From assembly GCA_944989445.1 (NCBI GenBank), contig CALYLW010000345.1, positions 372,001-436,000 on the forward strand: a stretch of DNA of 64,000 nucleotides. Direction: 5' to 3'. The stretch is from Ampullaceana balthica (Eukaryota > Mollusca > Gastropoda > Lymnaeidae). A model generated the notes under the pieces. The model was not told the DNA's origin. It worked only from the letters and a program-made list of their open reading frames with translations, and did not search any database. A program made the translations under genes and the position numbers. Below, one piece after another: positions 49,705 to 61,344 of the stretch (its first letter is position 1; each line of letters opens with the position of its first letter).

Positions 49705-50740
49705 TAAGAAGGGTCCACAATCTTAGTAGCTGAGAACTATCAATGCCTATGGAACCGGCATAGTGAGAGTTTACGCAGACGGCTCATGCTTCACAGATGG
49801 ACGAATTGGGTACGGCGCACTGATTGAATACCCCGCAGGGGGACCATCAGCATCTGAACTGTCTGGACCATGTAGAAAACTAGCTTCGAGTGGGGATGCC
49901 GAGCTAGAAACAATTCACAGGGGTGTGAAAGAGTTGTGCCTACGCCTATGTAGAAGAAAGAGTTTTCCAACAGTCGTAGTCTTCACAGACTCAAGATCCT
50001 CTTTGGAATCTCTGGGTCGGAGCTCAATGGAGACGAAAACTGACAATGCTGTACTGGAGATTGTGGACAACATTAGATCTCGCGGGGGCATGGTCATCCT
50101 ACAGTACATTACAAGGCATGCAAAAGTACCACAGCAGGAAAGGGAAAACCTGCTGGCTCAACAGGGTGCTGCCCAGCCCCAAATCAATCGCCCAATGACT
50201 CAATTGGGAGTCAAACTGTGGCTAAAAGCCTGCTTTATGGAAAGATGGCTTGCGGGCTGGGAAAATGGTAATACGGCAAAGGGGCTTTACAACAAAATGC
50301 CACAACCGCGCAAGCGAGATCCAGGTGGGAGCTGCCTCATAGCTGCCAGTCCCTCATTATGCAAATGCAGACTGGACACTGCCCAACAAACAGCTACTTG
50401 CACAGGCTAGACAAAAACAGGGAACCCGGCTGCCGTTTATGTGGTATGGCCGAGGAGACAGTGGCACATCTGCTGACCGAATGCTCTGTGGCGATGGGGA
50501 CGCGGACGGATCAGACAGCCCACGCACTGTGGAGGAATATCTCCATGGCGATGCCCTTATGTTCAGGCTCGCTGTTGGTATTGTAGGCCAGGCTATAAGA
50601 GTCTAAGTGACTCAGCCCTCCAATGAGAATGTCACATATTTAGTAGCCTGGGGGCCAGATAGCTGAGAGGGTCCTCTGGGAAGACCCATAAAGAGCACTA
50701 GGCTTGGGGGCTACTGATTTTCTTCCACATTTAGGTTCAT
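49705..50740 (+). mobile_element. Retroelement C-terminal fragment with RNase H domain
   Basis: The frame from 49763 reads VYADGSCFTDGRIGYGALI, GDAELETIHRGVKELC, VVVFTDSRSSLESL and ITRHAKVPQQERENLLAQQGA, the D...E...D...H pattern of an RNase HI domain. The last catalytic Asp (normally in a NERAD-like motif) is not preserved. In another frame, LHRLDKNREPGCRLCGMAEE and HLLTECS follow, a CxxC...H...C block of LINE polyproteins. One frame change near 50359-50410 and the missing RT mark it as a relic, probably from an RNase H-bearing LINE such as the I group. Confidence 0.8.
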
Positions 50741-51580
50741 TAGTCATGTATTAATATAATTGTAACAGCACAGTTTGGTTCTAAATGGTATCTTACCCCA
50801 TATTTATTGTGACAGGCAATGAACTATAAAATAATGAAATCTAAATGCAGTGTTACAATTATATGGCACTTTTTTAATGCACAGAATATATTTAAAAAAA
50901 ATATAATACTAAGTCATACCTTGAAAAGGAAGAAAAATGCTTTTTAGCTTGTGGAATGGCCATTGAAAAATATTCAAATTGAAATTAAAAGAAATTACTA
51001 TATATGTCCACGGAATAATATTAATATTACCATTGTCATTTCCTTCAACTTTTACTTTTACATTTTAATCATTAAAAATTGCAGTTTACAAGTTATTAAC
51101 ATACATTTTGAATAAAAATTAAAATTGTCAAAAGAATTTAGGATACAAATGAAAAAAGGTTTGAATACATTATTGCACTGATCCCTATAAAAACCATTAG
51201 CATTAATGTTACAAATATTGATTAAAAATGTGCTTTTAAATAATGAGCATAGTGTTAATATTAGGAGACAAAAATGGATTTTTAAGAAAATGTAAAAAAA
51301 CAGAAAGAAAAATATTATACACTTTACAATTTAGCAAAATAAATGAACACAAATGATTCTTTGGTAATTAAATTTTATATCCTTTTTTTTTAAATGCAAA
51401 GATAAAAATTTAAAAAAATTAATTAAGGATCACTTTCAAACCTGAGATATCATGTGTATCGGATAAAAACAAATTGCATTGTAAAATAATTTTATCTCAC
51501 ATATAATTATAATGCATAGCATAACACATTTGGCCAAACAAAAGTAAAATTTGCAACTTGGACCAGCAGTTATTTCTCTT

Positions 51581-51637
51581 TCACAAGTAAGCTGGAGCCT
51601 CTGCACCATTAACTGGTTCTCTTTTCTTGACACTTCC
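51581..51637 (-). CDS. Glutamate receptor candidate C-terminal exon 2 (alternative)
   Basis: After acceptor taatttacag the phase-0 frame encodes 18 residues, [18 protein letters not shown], then TGA (51581-51583). It would be an alternative to the exon at 52324-52410, also joining the M4 exon in phase 0. The short basic start and hydrophobic last residue fit a receptor tail, but such short exons can arise by chance. Confidence 0.45.
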   Translation of the reverse strand, partial: GSVKKREPVNGAEAPAYL

Positions 51638-54600
51638 CTGTAAATTATATGATTAATAGTTTACCTTCCTTATTTGGTAATTATTTGGTACATGAAACAA
51701 CACTGAAACTGAAATGACAAACTTAATTACCATACATTTTTTATTTTTAATAAATCAAATGATTTATTTGGAGCAGATCAAAGCACCAATAATAAAGAAA
51801 TTTCATTTGATGTAGATCTTGAAAATGAATCATAAATATAAATAAAAAATGTGCATCAGTGGAAAAGTGCTTCAATAAAATAAACAGTTAGTGCTGGATC
51901 AAATAATTTTTGAGACCATACAAATTTGAATGAGAATAATTTTTGTTGACCTATTCCTATTCAATAATTCTAGTCCATTATATAAAAATGACTTTTTGTC
52001 ATAATTATATAAAAATATACGACTAGAAATAATTTTTAAAAATTAAATAATGTTTGAGTCAATATCCTAAACTAGTTCTTTTGCTTTTTGCACTTTGGCA
52101 GAATGAGGTTTAAGTTTAATTATACATGTATATATAATCCCCTGTTGACGTATTCACACCAGAATCTGATTATGCCTAATAATTGCTCTCAATGGTTAAT
52201 CCAGCACTGTGCCTTGTAAACAGTGAATAAGTAGTAAAGAAAGTTTAAATTAAAACAAATGAGAGATAGTGATTAACAAACCGGAAACCATGCTACATGC
52301 AGTATTCCCCATGGAAGCTAAAGTCAAATAAAGCTGTCTTTTTCTCCAGGATCCTGAACAGCTGAAGCATATTTATCCTTGGTTTTATCATTGACTTTCT
52401 TACCTTTGGCCTGGTGAGAGTACAAATTTGTGTGTCATGAAAAGTTTTGTTTCTATAGCCAAGGTCTACAGCCAAGGTCTACATTTTCATCAGTGTCTAG
52501 ACAGACTGATTCATGGTTTTAATAATTTAACAAAGGTTTTTTTTTACTATTAAGAAATAAAAATATCTGAAAAGAAAAATAAAAAGCCAAAGAAAAATAA
52601 AAAGCCAAAACAAAGTATCAGTTATTTGAAAATCAGAGCAAATTAAAGTGTAAAAGTATTTATAAAAAAAATAAGTATTTTTCACTACTATTTGAAATAA
52701 AAATAATTTAAGAAGTTTTAGCCTGTATATTGATTTAAAAATAAAATTTGAAAAATTTAATAAACCAACTGGAGGCTACTTCCTCAAAATACAAATGTAT
52801 TTTGAAAATTACAAAAGAATTTACCATTTTTTTGTAAGAAATTTTTTTTCTGGTTTGGTTATCTTATCTTATCTATACAGACGCTCCTTCTATGCAGAAG
52901 ATAGTTGCGTCCACAGACCATGACAGATGATCTGTTGGCAAGTGATGCAGCATTCACAGGCCACGGCTTTGTGGGTTCCACGCATTACCCAGCCGCCTAA
53001 CTACATGTAGTGTTAGGTACCCATTCAGAGCGGGGTGACTCAGGGACGCCCTAGGCCCCGGGAACAAACCCTTGCCTTCACACGGATTCGAACCCGTGAC
53101 CATCGGTACGACAGTCCAGTGTGCTGCCACTCGACCACCGCGTTAAATATAAGAAACATTAAAATGTTCATTTCAAAGACTACCTGTTCTTCACTTTTCA
53201 CATATGCAACTCTTATGAATGAGAACAGTTAAAACGATAAGAACATGTCAAGACCTTTGATTTAACCTAAATAATTGTGAGTGATTTTATTATGTGATAT
53301 TTGATATGTGTCTAAGGTATGAGAATCAATGTTGTCATGTTGTCTGTGCTTGTGAAAGTTTTGTGTCAGGTATTTGAATGCTATTGCTGGTTGGAGCAAA
53401 TACTAAAAATTAGGGTGAAGAGTAAGAGTTCATGAGTAAGACTCAAGACTGCTGGATGTGTTAAATGTTAGAAAAAAGTTTGGCATCTTGATATTTTGTG
53501 ACTTGGTAATTTTCGATAGCGTGAGCCATTTGGAAGAACATTTCAGTGTTTATTCTCCAGGCTCAGATAATTAATTGCTAGTCTATATGAAGATTTTCGT
53601 GGATTGTGTGACACATTTACATTGAATTTTGTGAGAATATGAAATTCTTTTGAGTAAATGATGTGAATATCAGTAAAGAAATGGGGACTGAAAGTGGACC
53701 TATATATACGGTATTCATTAATTTCAGTTGGTGAACACTACGACATCCAAATCATTTAAAAGTCAACAATATGAATTTTTCATATTTTTTAAAGGTGTTC
53801 TCACTTTTAATAAAACTAATCCCCAATGGCTAAACTGAATATGTCAGGTAAGTACTAATCTATAAATTAATACTAATGTTTAAATAACCATATATACTCG
53901 TTCTAAAGCCAACTTTTTTTTGGGACAAAATATAGGGGAAAGAGTTGGGGGGGGGGTCGGCTTACTAGCTGTTCATAGGTGATTTCTGCATGTACATTGA
54001 ATATCAGTGTTTGATATTGTAGATCATCAAGGTCCTTGTCTACATTCTACAAGATTCGACTGCTCTACCAGAAGCTATAAAATATTATTAAACATCTGCT
54101 CTTACCTTATTTATTAATTTTATTTATTTTTGGGTATGTTTTAATAAATTGTTTACAAATTTTGTTTTAAATTTTAATGTATGCACTTTCGCCATTGTTA
54201 ACCAAAGAATGACCGATTTAGCTTGTAGTTTTAAACAAAATGTGCACCATTTAGTTTACGCTGTCCTATTATTTTTTGGGGTCAGCTTACAAGCGCTTTA
54301 CACACTTTTTATACTATTCTCTTCCAAAAGAGTGGGGGTCGGGCTTATGAACAAACGGGCTATAGAACTAGTATAAACGGGGGACGCGGTGGTCGAGTGG
54401 CAGCGCACTGGACTGTCGTACCGATGGTCACGGGTTCAAATCCGTGTGAAGGCAAGGGTTTGTTCCCGGGGCCTAGGGCGTCCCTGAGTCACCCCGCTCC
54501 GAATGGGTACCTAACACTACATGTAGTTAGGCGGCTGGGTAATGCGTGGAACCCACAAAGCCGTGGCCTGTGAATGCTGCATCACTTGCCAACAGATCAT

Positions 54601-57600
54601 CTGTCATGGTCTGTGGACGCAACTATCTTCTGCATAGAAGGAGCGTCTGTATAGATAAGATAAGAGGTATATACAATTTCTGAAAATATTATCCTCAACC
54701 TCCACTTATTGTCTAAATAAAATTACCAGATCTGTAGGAATAAACAGAAAATGAAATGTAAAAAGGAACATGCTCTCACAGAATAAAAACATAAAACCTT
54801 GTTTTAACTTCTTCAGACTGAGTGGCATGCTTAAGTTTAAATTATTTTATTTAAATAAATAACCTCAGCATATTATTGGGAAGGGTGATGTTCAAAAGTT
54901 AGAAAATGTGGGAGTGGAGGTGAAAGAGTATTTTGCAAGTAGTTACTCAAGTAGCTAAAAAAAATTTTTACACTGCTTTAGTCTCATGCTAAATTTCTCT
55001 AAGGTTGATCCAGGCATATTACAGCTTAAATTGCTGCATGCATCTGTCGACCACTTGGAGGAGAAGGTAAGTTAAGTATGGGTAAGGGAAAAAATGTTTT
55101 TATTGTAAATGCCTTTATGAACAGCCACTTTACATGACAAATTGTGTCATCATCGGTGTATGAGGCATGCCATTAATACAAATAAATTGAGTCCCACTCA
55201 AGTATTACACTTTTAATAGAACTTGTATTTAAGTCTACTCACCAGCTTTGATGCTTTAATCATTGCATTTGCAAAATATTCCCCCAAACAAACAATGGCT
55301 GCAATTATTATTCCTCCTACAAGGATAAAGAAGACACCAGCCACATTTTCTATCTGCAAGGAGGCTGTCTCATCCGTGGACGTTTTACTGAGGTCAGGGC
55401 ATGTGCCTCGGTCCCACCACCTGAGATAGAAAGCATTCTGTTAAAAATGTTACATCCCATATTTAAAAAAAATAGCTGATTTCTCTGTTAAAAAAATAAA
55501 ATAAAATCACAGACATGAAATATAAATATAGTCACAGTATTTTCTGAATCATGTAAAACTTTTGATTGATCACTTTAATTTTTATATTGTTTTGTAGAGA
55601 AAGTTAATTCAAAATAAAAAGCAATAAAAAAAATTGAACATTGCATATATCTGTAAAACAAAATTTGAAGTGGTGTCTTGAATAATGAAACAAATGATAA
55701 AAACATTTTTAAAAATTACCAATGACAAAAAAATATGTAACAAATGATTCTTATTTTAAACCCAAATGTACTATGCAGCTGTTTGCAAAAAATAAGGAAA
55801 CCCTTAAACTTAAAATTGTATTATTCTTGAGCATCTTATAATAATTTCCCTCATTCATAATAGGCTTACTTTGAATTTATAGTAACACGCATTATGAATT
55901 AATTTTAAAAAATAGAAGTGATCAAACATCAAACATTTTTTACTAACTCTGTTTCTAATTCATGTAGACGTCCTCTGTCACTAAGCCTCAGTATTGCCAT
56001 AGAAAGTTCCTCTTTGTATGTGGCACCTGGAGGAACTCCTATACCAAATCCTTTGGGATCAAAGGGTGGTCCAATCTCCATAACTTCACAGTCTATAATT
56101 GTCTGGTACTTGTTAACAGTTGTGTCCCAGAAAAATGCATAGTTGCCATCTTTCACCTGGAATTGTAAAGTTTATTGAAACACTAAAGAAAAATAATATT
56201 TCAGAAAATTTACACTAAGTTTTGTTTCATCTGAATGTGTTTATTTTATTTTGTTTATTATAGACTTTGGTTACACTAGGAATTATTTTGTCAACTTAAG
56301 AAATGTTGCATTTAAAATCTATTTATTATTTAACTAACTAAAAGGTGATATTTTAAAACATAATTCACAAAGTTGAAATTGACCTTTTTGAAACCTTCTG
56401 ATGTATTATGCACCATGGAGTCAGGGTCAATCTCAGACATTTGGGCCCACATTTTAGAGAAATGTTCGATGTTGGTATTCTTGAAGAATGACATGATCCC
56501 ACTGTCTTTGACTGTGCCATACTTGATCTTGGTTTGTTGAGCTAAGTCAGTTACTGACTTAAAAGTTTTAGACAAATACAAAAATTTACTTTATGTCACG
56601 GGAGTAGATTATTAAACAGAAATTAATTTGATCAAAAAAGGTTTGATAAAACGTTTGCAGAGGCAACATGAATTTAGTAAAATGACGCATTAACAATTCA
56701 TAAGGTGTGAGCCTGATCTCACATTTAGAGTTGGATTAGATTCACAGGTTTTTATAGTATTTAAAAATTATACTTTTGTCAACAACATAAATTTAACAAT
56801 TAGAATTAAATGCAGAAGGCAAGTATAGTTTTATATACACATTAAAAAAAAACAACTGATATGCTTATTATTAAAAAGCTATATATCCTATATACCTTAA
56901 TTGGTGTGTTAATTTTCTTAACTGTTAGGAAAGCAGCAAGGTTTGCTGTGTAGGAAGAAATGAGAATGAGGGCAAAGAACCACCAAGCGCTTGTAAGTAT
57001 TCTACCAGGAATGGTTGATGGAGTTGAATCAGTATTTCCTACAATACATAGAAGCATAATTAATATAATATTAAATCATAATTTTGATATGTATTCTTTT
57101 TCTTTTTTTTGTAATACCGAGTAATGGCCTACTGACAGTTTATAAAGAACAAGTAATTTTAACATTTAATATATAGCTCTATATAACAAATTTAAAAATC
57201 CGCTAATATTTCAGTCACTGTCTCCCTTAGAATAATTGAAAAATGATGTATTTTCCCATCCAAAAAGGGAAACCTATTTCTTGATATATTCTTTTTGTTT
57301 TAGTTCTTGCTTGCACTATTTTTAATGCAAGATTTAAATAAATATAATATGAACATCTTGCTTTTGAAAATTACCACATAAGCCAAATTAATAATAATTT
57401 TGAAACCAACTGAACTGGAATATTCCTTTCCTAAGAACATACCTTGCAATAAAGAACCAAAGATGAACCAGAACGACTCTCGCACTGTTATTCCAAGGCT
57501 GTCAGCGCCCCCTGTCTTACTCCTCCCTACCCTCTCTAAGGCATATAGAATAATGCTAACAATGACAAAGGCACATAAGGTGCAGATCCACACTATGGGG

Positions 57601-60600
57601 GACAGGGGATTAAGGAACTCAAAATAAGACGTCTCCCTTGTGGGTATCTTCATAAGCACTGAAATGTAGCGTGTCTTGAAAGGCTTTGTGAAATCAATGG
57701 CTTCTTCCCTCTCAGCATTGATTGACAAGGGTGCCACTGACATGGTGGCATTCTGGAAAAAAACACATTTTAAATGGAAGTTTTACATTAATAATAAAGG
57801 CTATTTTAAAAAGTAAATAGACTGTGAGATGTAAATCAATGAGATAATACTGTAACTTGAAATATCTGAAGACAATTTCATCAGAATAAGCATTGTCATG
57901 AATGACAGAAATGTCAAAATATATACCAAATGGCGAATCCTGAAGGAATATGTTTGGCCCGTTCTTCTATATGGGTGTGAATGTTGGGTAAAAGACAATG
58001 AAACAAAGGAAAAGACTGGAGACAGAAAAAATTAAAGAGGATGATGAGAATATCATGGAATGAAAAAAATAAAACAAATTTTGAGGAGTTAACAAGACTC
58101 ATCAAAACTGTACCTAAAAGACAAAAAATGAAATTCCCAGGACACATCTATAGGAAAATAGGAAAAGAAAGACTAGCTTTATGTGGGAAGATATCAAGTA
58201 GGAGAGACAGAGGAAGATGTTGTTCAACATATATGGAGAGCCTAAATGAATGGACAACAAACAATATTGTAAGCAATAACGACTTCCTCAAAATAGCTAG
58301 CAACCAAGAAAAATGGAGGGTCATGATCGTCAGTGTCTGGTCCAGACCTGGCACTTAAATATGATGATGTTGATTAAATTTTAAATCTTTTTAAATACTA
58401 TGATACAGAAAGACATTATTTTGGCATCTATCAGTTAAAAAAAAAGTTGCAGGGTCCTTGCAGTATCAATTTTTTAAAGTACATGTATTCTTACAAGTTT
58501 GAAAGTCATAGTTTTAAAAGCAATTTTTAAAATAGATCATCCATTTTCTGGAAAGGTTGCCAATTAAATTTCATACTTTTCCATACTCAAAACTTTCAAT
58601 TATTTGATACTTTTTTCTTATGTTAATGTTTTTTTCTCTTATTTGTGAAGTATAGCTAGAGGTTACGTTCCCAATTTTATTCAGAAAAAGAACTGTTCTT
58701 TTTTAAAAGAAGGCAACTCTCAAATAATTGGGAGATAAATTTAATTTACTTACCCCTGCCAGGAGTTCTCCTATCATTCCATTCCACTCTCCATTTGGCA
58801 TTTTATTGCCAAACTTTCCATCATTGACCAGATAAATCTCATAGTCAAATTCCAACATTTTAGATATATCTTTGATTAGCTCCACAGCAAAACCTTCAAA
58901 TCTATTATTGCCTCTCAGCAACATATGGTCTCTCTTTAGCATAGTAAATGGTTTTTCCTGATTAACACAAAAAAAATATTTAAAAATGTGTTAGATTGTA
59001 TGCTCTTAATATGTTGGATTAAAATTGATATATTACCTTGAATTATTGACTGCAACAGATTGTATCAAATATATATTACTTTATGGACTCAGAAAAATTA
59101 CAAATTTTTAGCAAAAGATGAAAGCCAAGATAATACCTCTATCATAACAACTTGTGCTGTTCTTCCCTTAAGAGGAAAAGGTGTGCTGGTCCCATTTAAA
59201 TGATGGCTTTCATCATAAAATTGTAGTTGCTTCTTTAAGACATATGGTTCATAGTCATGATACCAGTGACCTCTCTACATAAGATTATATGAAATTTTAC
59301 ATCAACACTAATTATTTCAGATTTATTTATTTTTTAAAACCATACTTTTTTTTTAGAGTATAAAACATCATTTAAAAAAAAATTTCACTATATTTTTTCA
59401 TGTTTCGATACATGTACATGTACAGTACTTATTATTTTTTTTTATTTTAAAAACCAAGTTTTTTTTGTGTCTAGTTTTATTTAAATAATATAGCAATAAC
59501 AAACTCATCAATCTTAATCAGCTCTGATAAATTAAAAATTATTCAAAATTTGAAACATAAGTGGAGTGGAGTCTTGTAGGAGACATGTTATTTTTCTGTG
59601 TCTAATTAAGAATGGTGACATTGCCTAAAAGTGGTGACATTTTTCTGTAATCGTCTTTCAGTAAAGTGGTGTCAATTTTCAATCATTGTCTTTAAGATAT
59701 TTGGTATTTGCCTAATCCAAAAAAAATTTTAGAATTATTACATATTATGTTTTAATGTGTAATAAAATTGTGTTGATTAATACAAAAAAAATAAACCATG
59801 GCCAAAGAACAAAAGTTACCAAATAGCTGTCTATTCCTGTTACTGAGGTTAACATCAGAGAAAAGTTATTTCTTCTACCATTTTCATTAAACTCTGTAAT
59901 CCCTGTCAGGCCTGTATCATTATTCTGAAATTTAAAAAAAAATGTTTTGAAGGCAAAATTAAATCGTTGCTGACAATTCAATGTTTCTGTTTGAAAAGTT
60001 TTTATTTGAAGTGTCTTAAGAACTATTTAATAGTGCTTTTAAAATATATAAGAAACATGAAGTTAAATATTTCTTACATTATATAACTACTTCCACATAC
60101 GTTGATATTTCTAGTTATAAACATTTTAAATAATTGGCATATCAATATGATTTATGTCATAAACATATTTTTTAAATTATCTTAGAGAAACCTACTTACA
60201 TTTTTTATTGCCCTGCTCAGTAAATCCCTCATGGTGTCATCCTTCAAGGAAGTGCCTGTAAGAGTCTCTCCTACAACCTTGTAAGCTGTAGCCACCAGCC
60301 GCAAGGCATCACTGGCCAGCGCAAATTCTAGCCTTGAATAACCGTAAGTTTCCATAGTGAAGTTGTACGGAAGTAGAGTTATAACAGTGAAGTTACAAAA
60401 TATATCATCATACCATCTGAAGACATTTTTTATTTCATCACCCTAAAATAAAGAAGACATTTGATGTTTTTTACTTAAAGATAAAACTTTTAGTATGAAG
60501 CTCATAGTCATAAAGCCTAATAACTAATAAAGGTTATCAGCTTTTTTACTTCTGACCTCTAGAATTTTTTTTTCAAAAGTTCATGTATATAAAAAAATTA

Positions 60601-61238
60601 AGCTTTAAATTACATACATTTTTGAAAAACTTTGTTTTAAAGTAAATATTTACTTGATCAGATTAAAATACAAATTTTTCTTACTAAGTTGTAAAACAAT
60701 CTGACAATAAGTTAATAAGAGTTTTTTTTAAAAAAGGCATTCCATTTATTGTGCTGGATCTGTACTAAAACAGTTATTTGTGAATCCCAAAAATAAAACA
60801 AAAATACAGGATTCCTGAAGAAATGCATATATTTTAATCCCAAAATTAACAACTTAAAAATGTTGGCTACTTTAATATACTTAATCATTATAAGAACTCC
60901 AATTACTGCTCCCACACAATATTTGTCTTAAAATATTCATTTTGAACATGGAGACTGCAAATTTTTTCCTACCATCAAAATTTCTGATAAAATTATTTTT
61001 CTTTTGAGTGCCATAAAAAATAAGACTTATACGCCACAAATGAACTAATTTACTAAATTCCATGTTCTCTAAATTATAAACAATGTTTCACTCTTAGTTC
61101 CTGTCATAGAATTAGAATAAAATATTTCAGTTGCTCACATATACATTATTCTAGGAATTGATTGTATTAATATGTACTCACAGGATCATAAAATATCCAG
61201 CCATAAGGTGGTGTTGACAGCATTGCAAGATCTCGCGC
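51581..61238 (-). CDS. Ionotropic glutamate receptor subunit, non-NMDA-like pore (5' exons beyond the window)
   Basis: Ligand-gated cation channel subunit of the plasma membrane. Exons on the minus strand are 61182-61238, 60200-60442, 59820-59924, 59137-59274, 58754-58957, 57443-57752, 56896-57038, 56384-56557, 55948-56156, 55243-55420, then a terminal exon 52324-52410 (or 51581-51637). Phases agree and about 615 residues are visible; a full subunit has about 900, so the signal peptide and some 230 or more residues of the amino-terminal domain lie to the right. Seen in order: ATD part, S1 (EKPFTML...[19 protein letters not shown]), M1, pore loop, M3 with [13 protein letters not shown]2, and M4 with [19 protein letters not shown]. 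The pore is AMPA/kainate-like but the pocket has glycine-type residues. Subfamily not assigned. Confidence 0.92.
52324..52410 (-). CDS. Glutamate receptor candidate C-terminal exon 1
   Basis: After acceptor ttgtactctcaccag the frame, in phase 0 with the M4 exon, encodes 28 residues: a Lys-rich stretch [19 protein letters not shown] and a tail ending EKDSFI, then TGA (52324-52326). A cytoplasmic basic tail ending in a hydrophobic residue could bind PDZ domains. The intron from 55242 to 52411 contains two SINEs and a TIR element. Confidence 0.6.
   Translation of the reverse strand, partial: AKGKKVNDKTKDKYASAVQDPGEKDSFI
52859..53145 (-). mobile_element. tRNA-derived SINE (copy C)
   Basis: Minus-strand copy nearly identical to copy D at 54381, which is in the opposite orientation. 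It has the tRNA-like head with B-box gggttcgaatccg, the body cccggggcctagggcgtc, and the 3' tail ending in gataagataagat. Lies in the last intron of the receptor gene, in sense with it. Confidence 0.92.
53887..54380. mobile_element. TIR element (taccgtatatactcg family), reverse relative of 44060-44911
   Basis: Left end taaccatatatactcgttctaa and right end ggctatagaactagtataaac. The interior gattcgactgctctaccaga and ctataaaatattattaaaca is the reverse complement of 44700-44760. The region ttgtttacaaattttgtttt (54149-54168) is the unfilled counterpart of the SINE site in the other copy. The right end is closely followed by SINE copy D. Confidence 0.78.
54381..54665 (+). mobile_element. tRNA-derived SINE (copy D)
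   Basis: Starts gggacgcggtggtcgagtgg; A-box ggtcgagtggcagcgc, B-box gggttcaaatccg; the tail ggacgcaactatcttctgca runs into gataagataag. It is inserted at the end of the TIR element at 53887; agtataaac before and ggtatatac after may be a decayed target duplication. Confidence 0.92.
55243..57038 (-). CDS. Glutamate receptor: M3, ligand-binding S2 and M4 (4 exons)
   Basis: Exons 56896-57038, 56384-56557, 55948-56156 and 55243-55420. M3 carries [12 protein letters not shown], the gating motif. S2 reads [20 protein letters not shown], then IMSFFK where most glutamate-binding subunits have a GST-type triplet, and [13 protein letters not shown] where they have Glu. The following [20 protein letters not shown] and EWWDRGTC are conserved, and M4 is [20 protein letters not shown]. 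The pocket substitutions resemble those of GluN1. Confidence 0.9.
57443..58957 (-). CDS. Glutamate receptor: ligand-binding S1, M1 and pore loop (2 exons)
   Basis: Exons 58754-58957 and 57443-57752. S1 has [31 protein letters not shown] and [19 protein letters not shown], where the Arg of ERE is the alpha-carboxylate-binding arginine of all amino-acid-binding members. M1 is [20 protein letters not shown]. The pore loop ends [11 protein letters not shown], with Gln at the position corresponding to the Q/R site of AMPA receptors. Confidence 0.9.
57880..58370 (+). mobile_element. Degenerate LINE 3' fragment in the receptor gene
   Basis: Plus-strand translation gives [19 protein letters not shown], then after a frame change [20 protein letters not shown] and [27 protein letters not shown], the late region of a non-LTR polymerase of the RTE/R4-like kind. 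The sequence ends in atgatgatgttgatt. Antisense to the receptor gene, in the intron between exons 58754-58957 and 57443-57752. Confidence 0.8.
59137..61238 (-). CDS. Glutamate receptor: part of the amino-terminal domain (4 exons)
   Basis: Exons 61182-61238, 60200-60442, 59820-59924 and 59137-59274, all phase 0. They read [29 protein letters not shown] [40 protein letters not shown] and [11 protein letters not shown]...[10 protein letters not shown]. The GLTG...F...GRR motif is typical of the second lobe of the LIVBP-like domain in these receptors. The large minisatellite at 61345-62420 lies directly upstream in the intron. Confidence 0.87.
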
Positions 61239-61344
61239 CTGCAAAGTTAACAGAAAAAGAAAAGCACACCATGAAAAATATACTTAAAAATATATAGCAA
61301 TAGCTGTAAAAAAAATACAAAATACGTTGAGGCTTATAGACTTC

